A stretch of 64,000 nt of DNA, taken from Leptospira harrisiae (GTDB taxonomy: Bacteria; Spirochaetota; Leptospiria; Leptospirales; Leptospiraceae). The notes below the pieces were generated by a model. It had not been told where the DNA came from. It saw only the letters and a list, made by a program, of their open reading frames with translations, and searched no databases. A program made the translations under genes and the position numbers. The DNA lies in the NCBI RefSeq assembly GCF_002811945.1, contig NZ_NPDX01000001.1, positions 1,930,501 to 1,994,500 on the forward strand. Reading direction: 5' to 3'. Of this stretch, positions 16,905 through 25,280 are shown in pieces (within the stretch, counting starts at the first letter, position 1; the number at the start of each line of letters is the position of its first letter).

Positions 16905-18079
16905 ATTGATTTACCAACTAATGAAGGACTACTTGGTATATTGATTAATCTTTGTTCTAATGATACCGCAACTGGCATTTCCATCTTTGGAGAATCTTTA
17001 AAGGGAGCTAACGTATGCAACAAACGCCAACAAGGTCTTGTCATAATGCCGTTATCATTTGTAACTTGTAAGACAGAATCTCTGGCTGACTTGTATTCTT
17101 CAGACAAACGTAATGTTTGCAGCCAATAATTACTTTTACAATGTTCTGGCTCTTCTATTAGCGACACCTGAGACACTGATTTCAGTGAATCCTTATAATT
17201 AGAAAATAAAGTTCTTTTTGAATCTAAAAAACTCTGTAACTGTTCTAACTGTGCGCAACCTAAAGCTGCATTAATATTTGGCATTCTATAATTAAAACCA
17301 ATCTCATCATGAATGTATTCCCAACGATGTGGCAATTTTGCTGTTGTAGTGATATGTTTCGCATGTTTTGCGAGTGTTTCATCCTGCGTGAGAATTGCCC
17401 CACCACCTCCGGTGGTAATTGTTTTATTTCCGTTAAAACTCAAAACACCAAACTTTCCGAAAGTTCCAGTGTGTTTTCCGAAATAATAACTACCCAAAGA
17501 TTCTGCAGCATCTTCCACTAAGGCCATTCGAAAATCTTTGGCCAATTTCAAAATCTCGTCGAGAAGAACAGGGTGACCAAATGTGTGCATTGGAACTATG
17601 GCACGAATCACCCTTCCCGTAGATCGATTCATCAATTGCCCATTGCGCTCTTCTGAAATTATGTTTAAATAATCGCGAATCGCATATGGATCTAATCCCA
17701 AATGGTTTGGCTCACTCTCGACAAAATGTGGAATGGCTCCACAATAAGTAACAGCATTTGCAGTGGCAACAAATGACAAAGTTGGGATTAGAACTTCGTC
17801 TCCAGGCTTTACACCGGAAAGCTTTAATGCAATGTGAAGAGCAGCTGTTCCATTAACGACAGCAACGGCATATTTTGAATTGGTATAGGTTGCCAATTCA
17901 GACTCAAAGCGATCAACAAACTTTCCAACTGAAGACACAAAACCCGTGTCCAAACATTCCTTCAGGTAATTCCACTCATTGCCAGAAAACTTTGGTTCAT
18001 GCAAAATTACCGGAAAATTTCCGACAACGGCTTTGATTGCATCTGTAACAGAATTAGCTACTTCAAAATCACTTAACAT
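16901..18079 (-). CDS. legC: DegT/LegC-family aminotransferase
   Basis: 392 residues from ATG 18079. A fold-type I sugar aminotransferase: VVNGTAALHIALKLSGV, LSFVATANAVTYCGA, VEDAAESLGSYYFG (cofactor Asp) and LSFNGNKTITTGGGG, whose Lys is the PLP lysine. The N-terminal extension (about 30 residues before the usual start) is typical of the LegC subgroup. It aminates C4 of the 4-keto sugar made by LegB. It lies three bases after legB and overlaps legH by four bases. Confidence 0.9.
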   Translation of the reverse strand: MLSDFEVANSVTDAIKAVVGNFPVILHEPKFSGNEWNYLKECLDTGFVSSVGKFVDRFESELATYTNSKYAVAVVNGTAALHIALKLSGVKPGDEVLIPTLSFVATANAVTYCGAIPHFVESEPNHLGLDPYAIRDYLNIISEERNGQLMNRSTGRVIRAIVPMHTFGHPVLLDEILKLAKDFRMALVEDAAESLGSYYFGKHTGTFGKFGVLSFNGNKTITTGGGGAILTQDETLAKHAKHITTTAKLPHRWEYIHDEIGFNYRMPNINAALGCAQLEQLQSFLDSKRTLFSNYKDSLKSVSQVSLIEEPEHCKSNYWLQTLRLSEEYKSARDSVLQVTNDNGIMTRPCWRLLHTLAPFKDSPKMEMPVAVSLEQRLINIPSSPSLVGKSI

Positions 18080-18082
18080 AGA

Positions 18083-19081
18083 TTAAATATTATAGATTCC
18101 AACTTTATAGGAATTTAAATTATTTTCGTCCAGAAACCAATGTATTGTTTCCAACAAACCTTTTCTTAAACCTTCAATTCCCGCATATTCCGGTTTCCAA
18201 TTGAGAAGTTCTTTCGCTTTCTCATTCGATGCCCACAGCCTCTCTACTTCACTTTTTTCTGGCCGAAGACGCTGGTCTTCTGATTCAATTTCAACTTCAA
18301 CCTTCATCAATTCAGCGATGGTCTTTACTGTATCACCGACTGAAATTTCATAATTACTGCCTAAATTAATTACCTGTCCAATACCTTTATCTGATTTTAG
18401 GGCCGCTAAAAATCCAGATACCGTATCTTTTACAAAATTAAAATCTCTAGTAGGATGAATCGCACCTAACTTTATTTTATGATTTCCTTTTGCAATTTGT
18501 GTAATAATCGTAGGAATGACTGCGCGAGCAGATTGCCTAGGGCCGTAGGTATTGAACGGACGAATGGTTGCAACAGGAGTATCAAATGAATTATAAAATG
18601 ACATTGCAATTTGATCTGCGCCAATTTTGCTCGCTGAGTAAGGAGATTGGCCTTGTAATGGATGATCTTCGGTAATGGGGACAAAACGTGCTGTCCCATA
18701 AACTTCCGAAGTGGATGTATGGATCACTTTTTTAATTCCTAAATCTTTTGCTGCTTGTACGACATTCAAAGTGCCTTTAATATTTGTGTCTACATAGGTA
18801 TCTGGCGAATGATATGAATATGGAATTGCAATAAGAGCAGCCAAATGTAACACTGCATCGCAGTCTTTCATGGCCGTTCTCACTCCGTATGGATCACGAA
18901 TGTCTCCAGAAAAAACTTCAAATTTTCCTTTTACATCACTTGCGCAGGAATCCAACCAACCCCATGAGTTAAAAGAATTGTAAAGAACAAAGGCTTTTGT
19001 TTCATAACCAGCTCTTACAAGTGCTTCGGTTAAATGAGAACCGATAAAACCATCGGCCCCAGTGATAAGAATTTTTTTCAT
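18083..19081 (-). CDS. legB: NDP-sugar 4,6-dehydratase LegB
   Basis: 332 residues, extended SDR. NAD-binding GADGFIGSHL is near the N-terminus, HLAALIAIPYSY follows, and the catalytic YSASKIGAD motif sits after a TSTSEVYGTARFVPI segment. LegB converts GDP-GlcNAc (or UDP-GlcNAc) to the 4-keto-6-deoxy sugar, the first committed step to legionaminic acid. The next genes supply every later step (legC, legH, legG, legI, legF). Its ATG overlaps the wzt stop by four bases. Confidence 0.9.
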   Translation of the reverse strand: MKKILITGADGFIGSHLTEALVRAGYETKAFVLYNSFNSWGWLDSCASDVKGKFEVFSGDIRDPYGVRTAMKDCDAVLHLAALIAIPYSYHSPDTYVDTNIKGTLNVVQAAKDLGIKKVIHTSTSEVYGTARFVPITEDHPLQGQSPYSASKIGADQIAMSFYNSFDTPVATIRPFNTYGPRQSARAVIPTIITQIAKGNHKIKLGAIHPTRDFNFVKDTVSGFLAALKSDKGIGQVINLGSNYEISVGDTVKTIAELMKVEVEIESEDQRLRPEKSEVERLWASNEKAKELLNWKPEYAGIEGLRKGLLETIHWFLDENNLNSYKVGIYNI

Positions 19082-20376
19082 GAATTGATCCTATTTACTT
19101 TCCAAGGTTCTGACAACAACACTCGTCCTGACCAACCAGGAATATAAGAAGAACTCACCAGATTCATCCCTTCTTGATGAATTTGAAAATGAATTCCCTT
19201 TCCTGGATTATAAATACCGTGTGGATGCATTTGCGGAACATGCATTGTAACCTGAGCAATGTAACTACCTACAGGCAAGAAGATTCCGGGAATTGTAACA
19301 CTTGCGGAATACACTCCAGGTTCGTGTTGGTCTCGGAAATCTTCATTGCGATCACCAATGCAACTAAACAAAACAGTCTCCCCATCTTTTAAAATCCTTA
19401 AATCAACAACTAAATTTGAAATCCGCCCGGTAACTTTATAGGTTATATTAAATTGAAAAGGTTTATCAAAGGGCTGAAAATTTTCTTTGTCTAAGGTAAC
19501 AATTCCAAAAGTTAATATTTGATGATTGATGTCTTTTTCAATTGGAAAAGTGATGTTTGATTCTCTAGTCGCATTTTGCATCATTTCTGATTTTAGATCT
19601 TCTAGATACAAAGAAATAGCAGAGGAAGTATCGCCGTCAAATTTGACTCTACCATCATCTAACAAAATAGAACGAGTACAAAGTGTACTAATTGCGTCCA
19701 TACTATGACTCACAAATATAACAAGACGACCCTGGTCTTTACTGACACTATCCATCTTACCTAAACATTTTTTCTGAAAAACGGCATCTCCAACAGCAAG
19801 CACTTCATCAACAACCATGATATCTGGTTCCAAATGAGCCGCGACAGCAAATGCCAAACGAACATACATTCCACTAGAATAACGTTTCACTGGTGTATCA
19901 ATAAACTCTTCAACACCAGAAAAATCTACGATTTCATCAAATTTCCTTAAAATCTCATCCTTTCGCATTCCTAGAATGGCACCGTTTAGAAATACATTTT
20001 CTCTACCTGTCAATTCAGGATGGAAACCTGTACCAACTTCAAGTAAACTAGCAATTCGACCGTTGATCCGAATTCGTCCTTCACTTGGACTTGTGATTCT
20101 AGATAATATCTTTAAGAGTGTCGATTTACCTGCACCATTGCGTCCGATGATTCCGACTCGTTCTCCTTTTTGAAATTCCAGATTAATATCAGAGAGAGCA
20201 TGAAAATTATTTCCAACCAGACGATCGTTTTTTTGACCAACCTTTGCATTTGGATCATCGTATCCTCTCCACCTTGCCCATGCCGACTGTATATCCTGAA
20301 AGAGAGTGCCATGATTTATAGACCCAAGTTGGTAAGTTTTACTTAAACCTTCAACTGAAATAGCAAACTGGCTCAT
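19078..20376 (-). CDS. wzt: O-antigen ABC exporter ATPase with carbohydrate-binding C-terminus
   Basis: 432 residues. Residues about 1-250 are an ABC ATPase: Walker A GRNGAGKST, signature YSSGMYVRLAFAVA, Walker B DIMVVDEVLAVGD and the switch His in VIFVSHSMD. The remaining 180 residues form a beta-rich domain with a Wzt C-terminal pattern (NITYKVTGRISNLVVDLRIL, PGIFLPVGSYIAQV), which in E. coli O8/O9a binds the modified non-reducing end of the finished O-polysaccharide before export. With Wzm it exports the polymer across the inner membrane. It overlaps wzm by four bases. Confidence 0.92.
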   Translation of the reverse strand: MSQFAISVEGLSKTYQLGSINHGTLFQDIQSAWARWRGYDDPNAKVGQKNDRLVGNNFHALSDINLEFQKGERVGIIGRNGAGKSTLLKILSRITSPSEGRIRINGRIASLLEVGTGFHPELTGRENVFLNGAILGMRKDEILRKFDEIVDFSGVEEFIDTPVKRYSSGMYVRLAFAVAAHLEPDIMVVDEVLAVGDAVFQKKCLGKMDSVSKDQGRLVIFVSHSMDAISTLCTRSILLDDGRVKFDGDTSSAISLYLEDLKSEMMQNATRESNITFPIEKDINHQILTFGIVTLDKENFQPFDKPFQFNITYKVTGRISNLVVDLRILKDGETVLFSCIGDRNEDFRDQHEPGVYSASVTIPGIFLPVGSYIAQVTMHVPQMHPHGIYNPGKGIHFQIHQEGMNLVSSSYIPGWSGRVLLSEPWKVNRINS

Positions 20377-21212
20377 ATCGTATCCATAAAATTCTTTTCG
20401 ACTTTATTGAAAGTTATCATTCCTAGAAATAAAAATAGGAATGTAACCAACCAGCCTGTACCCCAGTGGTACCACTGGATGGATAAAACACCGAATAAAG
20501 AATATCGAAACACTTCAATATTGGAACTAATTGGATTCAACATATACAAATCCAAATATTTTATCGGAACCATTGATACGGGATAAATTACCGGAGACGC
20601 ATACATCATTAGCGAAATTCCAAAACTCAATGCAAAAACTAAATCTCGATATTTTGTTGTGTAAGAGGACAAAAAAATTCCAAATCCAAGGGCAAATAAA
20701 CCGACCTGTAAAAAAACGAGTGGAATAAGAACAAAAAAGTTAAAAATAGAATTCCAACTTAGATAAGTATATCCACCTAACGCGAAATAAAAGACTCCGA
20801 GTAGTGCCACTTGTAAAAAGAGTTTTAAGTAAGTAATCAATACGGTTGAAATGGGAACGATCATTCTTGGAAAAAATACTTTCCCAAATAAACCAGAATT
20901 ATTTAAGAAAGTATTTGAAGTTTTATTCAGCGCTTCGGAAAAAAAACTCCACAAAGTAGACGCAGACAAATAAAATAAAAATGGGTGAATCCCATCTGTT
21001 GAAATATTAGCAATATTGCTAAAAATTACAGTCATTGTTAAAGAAGTAAAAATAGGTTGAATGATATACCAGAGTGGCCCAAGAATTGTCTGCTTATAAA
21101 AAGCAACGAAATCCCTTTTTACCAAAAGCCATAAAAGATCTCGGTATTCATATATACCGACTATATCGATTTTATACCACTTCGATTCGTTTGTTATTTC
21201 TATTTCTTTCAT
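20373..21212 (-). CDS. wzm: O-antigen ABC exporter permease (ABC-2 type)
   Basis: 279 residues from ATG 21212; a TTG one codon upstream also opens the frame, and neither has a strong ribosome site. About six hydrophobic segments are visible, and the family pattern FKQTILGPLWYIIQPIFTSL near the start and SPVIYPVSMVP near the C-terminal end mark it as a polysaccharide ABC-2 permease. With Wzt it forms the inner-membrane exporter of lipid-linked O-polysaccharide. Presence of Wzm/Wzt and absence of Wzx/Wzy here indicate ABC-dependent assembly, at least for this locus. Confidence 0.9.
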   Translation of the reverse strand: MKEIEITNESKWYKIDIVGIYEYRDLLWLLVKRDFVAFYKQTILGPLWYIIQPIFTSLTMTVIFSNIANISTDGIHPFLFYLSASTLWSFFSEALNKTSNTFLNNSGLFGKVFFPRMIVPISTVLITYLKLFLQVALLGVFYFALGGYTYLSWNSIFNFFVLIPLVFLQVGLFALGFGIFLSSYTTKYRDLVFALSFGISLMMYASPVIYPVSMVPIKYLDLYMLNPISSNIEVFRYSLFGVLSIQWYHWGTGWLVTFLFLFLGMITFNKVEKNFMDTI

Positions 21213-21220
21213 CAATCGCT

Positions 21221-22231
21221 TTATATTACCCTTGAAACCAAAGGCTCTCCATTAAAAAAACGAACCACCTCTTCTGCTGCTTCTCTTTCCATATCTGCCC
21301 TACAATCATTAGAACATGAACCCATGTGTTGTGTTAAAATAACATTTTCAAATTCTTTCAAAGCACCAAAATATGGCTCTTCATCAAAAACATCTAACGA
21401 AGCTCCAGCTAATCGCTTTGATTTTAAAACTTGGTATAAATCCCCTTCATTAACAATTCCTCCCCTAGCTGTGTTAATTAAAAATGCAGAAGATTTCATT
21501 CGGTTTAGGACCTCTAATTGAAACATATTCTTTGTACTTTCTAAAAGAGGAACATGGATTGTAAGAATATCTGAACTTTGAACAAGATCGGAAAGCTCTA
21601 CTTGTTTAAAGGTTACCTTGCCCCAGTTTTTGCCAAGTTTGGAATTTAGCTTATATAATTCATCAGCCAATTTTTGTAATTCTTCAATATCTTTGCTTTT
21701 ATCAACTAAATCGCAAACAAGGATTTCCTTGGGAAGAAATCCAATTAAATGAGAAGCGACACGTTTCCCGATTCGACCAAATCCCAAAATACCAATACTA
21801 GAGCCACCAAGGCGATTTCCATAAGGCCTTGTCCATAAGCCTCTTCGAATTTCACGATCGGCAAAAGAAACTTGCCTCATTAAATCGACCATCAGGCCAA
21901 TTGTTAGTTCAGAAACAGCTGGTGATACTGCGTCCGGAGTGTATGCCACTGATATAGATTTTTTCCTGCATAAATCCAAGGGAACACTATCGAGCCCAAC
22001 ACCAACACGAGAAATCAATTGTAATTTGGAAGTTTTTTCTACAAGAGGTGTTAGGTCTTCTGTGCCAGCAATGAGAGCATCAAAGTTTTCAGCATTTTCT
22101 AAAACCTCACTTGGTTTCATTTTTCTTTCCAAAGGATTGATCACTACATGATGCCCATTAGAAAGTAGGTGCTCAATTGCTTGTTTATCGGAACGACAAA
22201 AGGGATACGTAGAGACAAAAACATTAGCCAC
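21221..22231 (-). CDS. D-isomer-specific 2-hydroxyacid dehydrogenase
   Basis: 336 residues from GTG with AGGA about ten bases upstream. The NAD-binding motif is GILGFGRIGKRVASHLIGF, followed by TIHVPLLESTKNMF, LINTARGGIVNEGDL (catalytic Arg), DVFDEEP (Glu) and the catalytic His in ILTQHMGS. The family interconverts 2-ketoacids and D-2-hydroxyacids (for example phosphoglycerate, glycerate or lactate). In a polysaccharide operon it might supply a glycerate or lactate substituent, but this is inference. An insertion of about 20 residues in the cofactor domain (around SKDIEELQKLADELYKLN) is longer than usual. Confidence 0.85.
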   Translation of the reverse strand: MANVFVSTYPFCRSDKQAIEHLLSNGHHVVINPLERKMKPSEVLENAENFDALIAGTEDLTPLVEKTSKLQLISRVGVGLDSVPLDLCRKKSISVAYTPDAVSPAVSELTIGLMVDLMRQVSFADREIRRGLWTRPYGNRLGGSSIGILGFGRIGKRVASHLIGFLPKEILVCDLVDKSKDIEELQKLADELYKLNSKLGKNWGKVTFKQVELSDLVQSSDILTIHVPLLESTKNMFQLEVLNRMKSSAFLINTARGGIVNEGDLYQVLKSKRLAGASLDVFDEEPYFGALKEFENVILTQHMGSCSNDCRADMEREAAEEVVRFFNGEPLVSRVI

Positions 22232-22238
22232 TTGATAC

Positions 22239-23189
22239 TTATCCTCTATGTTGCTTTACGAAATCTTCATAAGCACGTTTGATTCCTTCTTTGAGTTCAA
22301 CCTCATGTTTCCAGCCCATCCGATGTAGTTTAGAAACATCTAACAATTTTCTAGGTGTGCCATCAGGTTTCGTTAAATCAAAGTTTAATTTTCCAGCATA
22401 ACCAATCACTTCTTGGATTGTTTCTGCCAATTCACGAATGCTCACTTCGATTCCAGATCCAATATTTACATGTTCCCCACCTTTTGGATCACTCGAAACA
22501 TCATAATTTTCCATCAAAAACAAACAGGCTCTTGCCATGTCCTCTGAGTACAAAAATTCACGAAGAGGTTTTCCTGTTCCCCAGATAACAACTTCGGGAG
22601 AATTCTGAACTTTTGCTTCATGTATTCTTCTAATGAGTGCAGGCAAAACATGAGAATTTTCAGGATGATAATTGTCACCAGGTCCATACAGATTGGTTGG
22701 CATTACTGAGATGAAGTTTGTGCCATATTGACGGTTATAACTTTGGCACATTACAATTCCTGCAATTTTTGCCACCGAATACGGCTCATTTGTAGGTTCC
22801 AACTTACCGTCGAGTAACTGACCTTCATCCATTGGTTGTTTAGCAAACTTAGGATAAATACAAGAGGAACCAAGAAAACACATCTTTTTGGCTCCAAATC
22901 GATATGCTGCATCAATTATGTTATTTTGAATTTGCAAATTTGAGAATATAAATTCTGCCGGATAGGTATTGTTAGCATGAATTCCACCGACTTTAGCAGC
23001 AGCTAAAAAAACATACTCCGGTTTTTCTGCTTCAAAATAATCTATGACTGCATCTTGGTTTGTTAGGTCAAGTTCGGCATGTGACTTTCCGATTACATTC
23101 GTAAATCCAGCCTCTTTCAAAACTTTAACTAAAGCAGAACCAACTAATCCTTTATGGCCTGCAATGTAGATTTTTGCATCTTTCTTCAA
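22239..23189 (-). CDS. fcl: GDP-L-fucose synthase-type epimerase/reductase
   Basis: 316 residues from TTG 23189, with GGAG seven bases upstream. The SDR signature is [16 protein letters not shown]; the Fcl-specific blocks [22 protein letters not shown] and [10 protein letters not shown] (Tyr and Lys) are clear, and [20 protein letters not shown] is a hallmark of the family. It makes GDP-L-fucose from GDP-4-keto-6-deoxymannose. No GDP-mannose 4,6-dehydratase gene is in the window, so either it lies elsewhere or the enzyme uses a related GDP-sugar such as a heptose derivative. Confidence 0.9.
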   Translation of the reverse strand: MKKDAKIYIAGHKGLVGSALVKVLKEAGFTNVIGKSHAELDLTNQDAVIDYFEAEKPEYVFLAAAKVGGIHANNTYPAEFIFSNLQIQNNIIDAAYRFGAKKMCFLGSSCIYPKFAKQPMDEGQLLDGKLEPTNEPYSVAKIAGIVMCQSYNRQYGTNFISVMPTNLYGPGDNYHPENSHVLPALIRRIHEAKVQNSPEVVIWGTGKPLREFLYSEDMARACLFLMENYDVSSDPKGGEHVNIGSGIEVSIRELAETIQEVIGYAGKLNFDLTKPDGTPRKLLDVSKLHRMGWKHEVELKEGIKRAYEDFVKQHRG

Positions 23190-23225
23190 GTGAATACTCC
23201 ATTTAAATTTTTAATTATATAAAAC

Positions 23226-23570
23226 TTAATAAATTCCATTGGTAGCATGAGAATAACCTAACTTTTCTATTTCTGCTTTTAAGGCTTCATATTCTCTTTT
23301 CTTTATTTCATAAAAATGTAACGTAAGTTTTGCTTTTTCTTCGATTCCACTTGGAGTAAGTAAATATGTGTAGGCCATCTTGTTTTTATTGTTTCTAAAA
23401 TTATTCATTTTAATAAGGCCTTTATCAAGAAATGCTTTCAGAATATAATTAACCTTACCCAAGCTAAGTCCCAACACATCAGAGGCATCTCTCTGCGAAA
23501 GATGAGGATTCTCAGCTAACAATTGCAATAATTTTAAATGATAATCGCTGTATTGTGACTCGTCTTTCAT
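23226..23570 (-). CDS. MarR-family EPS-associated transcriptional regulator
   Basis: 114 residues from ATG 23570. An ATG three codons earlier (23579) lies only one base after AGGGA, whereas 23570 is about ten bases from it, so I prefer 23570. A winged helix-turn-helix (LLQLLAENPHLSQRDASDV, LGLSLGKVNYILKAFLDKG) is followed by a C-terminal helix (YEIKKREYEALKAEIEKLG) suited to dimerisation. It matches the small MarR-type regulators found at the head of exopolysaccharide and O-antigen operons. It is the first gene of the long operon and probably controls it, binding the palindromes at 23684-23731. Confidence 0.85.
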   Translation of the reverse strand: MKDESQYSDYHLKLLQLLAENPHLSQRDASDVLGLSLGKVNYILKAFLDKGLIKMNNFRNNKNKMAYTYLLTPSGIEEKAKLTLHFYEIKKREYEALKAEIEKLGYSHATNGIY

Positions 23571-23597
23571 TGATTTCATTCCCTAAGCTATAATTGA

Positions 23598-23614
23598 TCC
23601 TAAAGAATTTAGGA
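23598..23614 (-). promoter_or_regulatory. Perfect inverted repeat in the leader of the polysaccharide operon
   Basis: TCCTAAA-GAA-TTTAGGA is a perfect seven-base inverted repeat with a three-base centre, 27-43 bases before the preferred start of the MarR-type gene. In the transcript it would form a short hairpin. The same CCTAA arm could instead pair with the TTAGG of the ribosome-binding site at 23581-23586, so two alternative structures are possible. Whether it acts as RNA or as a DNA site is unknown. Confidence 0.45.
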
Positions 23615-23669
23615 CCAGTGAATGGAATTTTAGCGAACTACAGGCATAGCTTCGCCCCCTGAGTCCCAT

Positions 23670-23707
23670 ATTTTAACAAAATGTGTTCAGCTTTTGAACA
23701 AGGTCAA
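23670..23707 (-). promoter_or_regulatory. Possible promoter of the polysaccharide operon
   Basis: On the minus strand TAAAAT (23675-23670) is a plausible -10, with TTCAAA 17 bases upstream (23698-23693); a separate TTGACC lies at 23707-23702. Either choice places the -35 region within or beside the palindrome at 23684-23700, so a bound regulator would block polymerase. Consensus matches are imperfect and Leptospira promoters are poorly defined, so this is tentative. Confidence 0.35.
23684..23700. promoter_or_regulatory. Candidate operator 1: TGTTCA-N5-TGAACA
   Basis: A perfect palindrome with six-base arms and a five-base spacer, 17 bp in all, a usual size for a dimeric winged-helix protein. 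It lies 114-130 bases before the preferred start of the MarR-type gene and overlaps the proposed -35 region. The same arrangement recurs at 23715-23731. Confidence 0.6.
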
Positions 23708-23714
23708 GTAAAAA

Positions 23715-23731
23715 TGTTCATTCTATGAACG
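23715..23731. promoter_or_regulatory. Candidate operator 2: TGTTCA-N5-TGAACG
   Basis: Same arms and spacing as operator 1, with one mismatch in the last base. The two centres (23692 and 23723) are 31 bp apart, close to three helical turns, so two dimers would sit on the same face of the DNA. The repetition of sequence, spacing and phase makes chance unlikely. Confidence 0.6.
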
Positions 23732-23737
23732 GGAATC

Positions 23738-23761
23738 ATCGGATTTCTGCGAAAATCCGGT
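23738..23761. repeat. Inverted repeat / hairpin upstream of the operators
   Basis: CGGATTT-CTGCGA-AAATCCG forms a seven-pair stem extended by a T-G and an A-T pair to nine pairs, with a six-base loop. No T-run follows on either strand, so it is not a standard terminator. The rest of the 576-base gap (23580-24155) shows nothing else I can support; it is AT-rich and holds one unconvincing 84-codon frame at 23901-24155. Confidence 0.35.
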
Positions 23762-24155
23762 AGATGGCTTTGAGCCACAAAATAGAACCGCATACTTCTA
23801 TATTTTAGATTTAATGGATGTTTTTTGTCCAGAATCCGAATGTCGATTCGTAAACAAACAGGGATAGTTTTGATACAGAGACGAATTTTCTCATTCGAGT
23901 GTGAAAGTAAATATCATTAAAAAGACAAAGTGTTACCAAACGGGAACTGAACAAAAATTACAAACCTGGACCAAGAAAAAACAAAACCAAATGCTACGGA
24001 ATTTAAAAAAGGAACAATTTTATTTGTTCTGCAAGGCCCAACCAACCAATTTGTTTGAAAGCAACTTTATGATCCGTATAAACCAACAGAATCAGTTTCC
24101 AAAACCATCCAGATTCCAATTGACTTTTATTGATTTGCTCACGATACCTATCTGA

Positions 24156-25280
24156 ATGAAACCCAAAAAACGCACCCTTGTATATGATTTCCTAATCAAA
24201 TTAGTGAGTTTGGCAAAAGGCACAGTTTTCCATTCCATAGAAGAAAACTTTTCAGGCGCAGAAGAACATTTAGAATCACCTTATCCCACAGCGTTATTAT
24301 GCAATCATGTTTCTGAAGCCGACGTTGTTTCACTTTCCATGGTTTATCCAAGACTAAAACCCAAAATCAAAATGATCATTCCGGCAAGGGAGGATATCTT
24401 ACAACCTGGGTTTTTACAAAAAGAATTTCGTTCGAAGGGAATCTTAAAATGGATTTTTCAATTCATAGATGCAATCCAAATCATCCCCATTTTGTTACGG
24501 TATATTGGAGCTGCTCCCATCAAACGTCCGTTCCGTGACAATGCGCGGGCACTGATAAAGTCTGGGGAACTTCGAGACAAAGTTGACAGTGAATGGACAG
24601 ACCTAGTGGCTCATATCAAAAAGGGAAGAAACCTTTTTATGTTTCCAGAAGGAACCTATAGTCATGATGGTTTTTTAAATCAAGTCAAACGCGGCGCATA
24701 CTACATCAAATCTAAAATTGATAAACTTCATTTTAACAGTTTCACACTTACCTATGACCACCTTTCTTATCAAAAAACTAAATTGTATATAAAATACGGA
24801 AAACCATTTGAAATCCAGAAAGATCTATCTGCAGACCAAGTTGTGAAACTAGTCGCAGAAAAACTCGGAAAAAACTATACAGTGACAATAGGAAACCTAA
24901 CGTCATTCATCCTTCTGAAATTCGGCAAAGAAACCAATATCAAAAAACACCAGTTGTTAGAACTAATTCTAAAACTTAAAAAACAAATAGAAGATAAATT
25001 CCCTGAAATCACAATTGCATCCGAACTAAAAAAGGAAACAATTCAGAACCAACTGGAATCAATTTTTACAAAATTAAAAACATTTAAATTTATTGACTGG
25101 GAAGAAGAAACTATCCACACAAGAGAAATTCTTTATCATATTCCCAAATCGATTCACAATTTAAAAAAATCAAATATCGTAATGTATCACAGAAACCAAC
25201 TCACTGCCCACCTAAACCATATCGAAGATCTGTGGAATGGGATTTTTACGAACCAAGGAGTCACAAATGAAATCACTTAA
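24156..25280 (+). CDS. PlsC-like phospholipid/glycerolipid acyltransferase with C-terminal extension
   Basis: 374 residues. The acyltransferase motifs are NHVSEAD (the H-x4-D catalytic pair, residues about 50-56), an interior IKRPFRDN segment and FPEGTYSHDG (acceptor-phosphate site, about 167-176). The family transfers acyl groups from acyl-CoA or acyl-ACP to a glycerolipid. The catalytic part ends near residue 230; about 145 further Lys/Glu-rich helical residues are not typical of PlsC and have no domain I recognise. No strong ribosome site precedes the ATG, which directly follows an in-frame TGA. It overlaps the next small lipoprotein gene by 14 bases. Confidence 0.82.
   Translation: MKPKKRTLVYDFLIKLVSLAKGTVFHSIEENFSGAEEHLESPYPTALLCNHVSEADVVSLSMVYPRLKPKIKMIIPAREDILQPGFLQKEFRSKGILKWIFQFIDAIQIIPILLRYIGAAPIKRPFRDNARALIKSGELRDKVDSEWTDLVAHIKKGRNLFMFPEGTYSHDGFLNQVKRGAYYIKSKIDKLHFNSFTLTYDHLSYQKTKLYIKYGKPFEIQKDLSADQVVKLVAEKLGKNYTVTIGNLTSFILLKFGKETNIKKHQLLELILKLKKQIEDKFPEITIASELKKETIQNQLESIFTKLKTFKFIDWEEETIHTREILYHIPKSIHNLKKSNIVMYHRNQLTAHLNHIEDLWNGIFTNQGVTNEIT

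Noticed and set aside
1..23579. Recent horizontal transfer of the whole polysaccharide locus
   Set aside because: O-antigen loci are often exchanged, but I see no IS elements, integrases, tRNA or direct repeats at the visible end, and cannot compute composition reliably by eye.
23738..23761. Hairpin as a Rho-independent terminator
   Set aside because: No T-run follows the stem on either strand, and no gene ends just upstream.
23901..24155. 84-codon open frame directly before and in frame with the acyltransferase gene
   Set aside because: Composition is biased to Lys/Gln/Asn as expected of AT-rich DNA, it has no ribosome site or recognisable domain, and the stop (TGA at 24153-24155) separates it from the ATG. 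Not listed as a gene.
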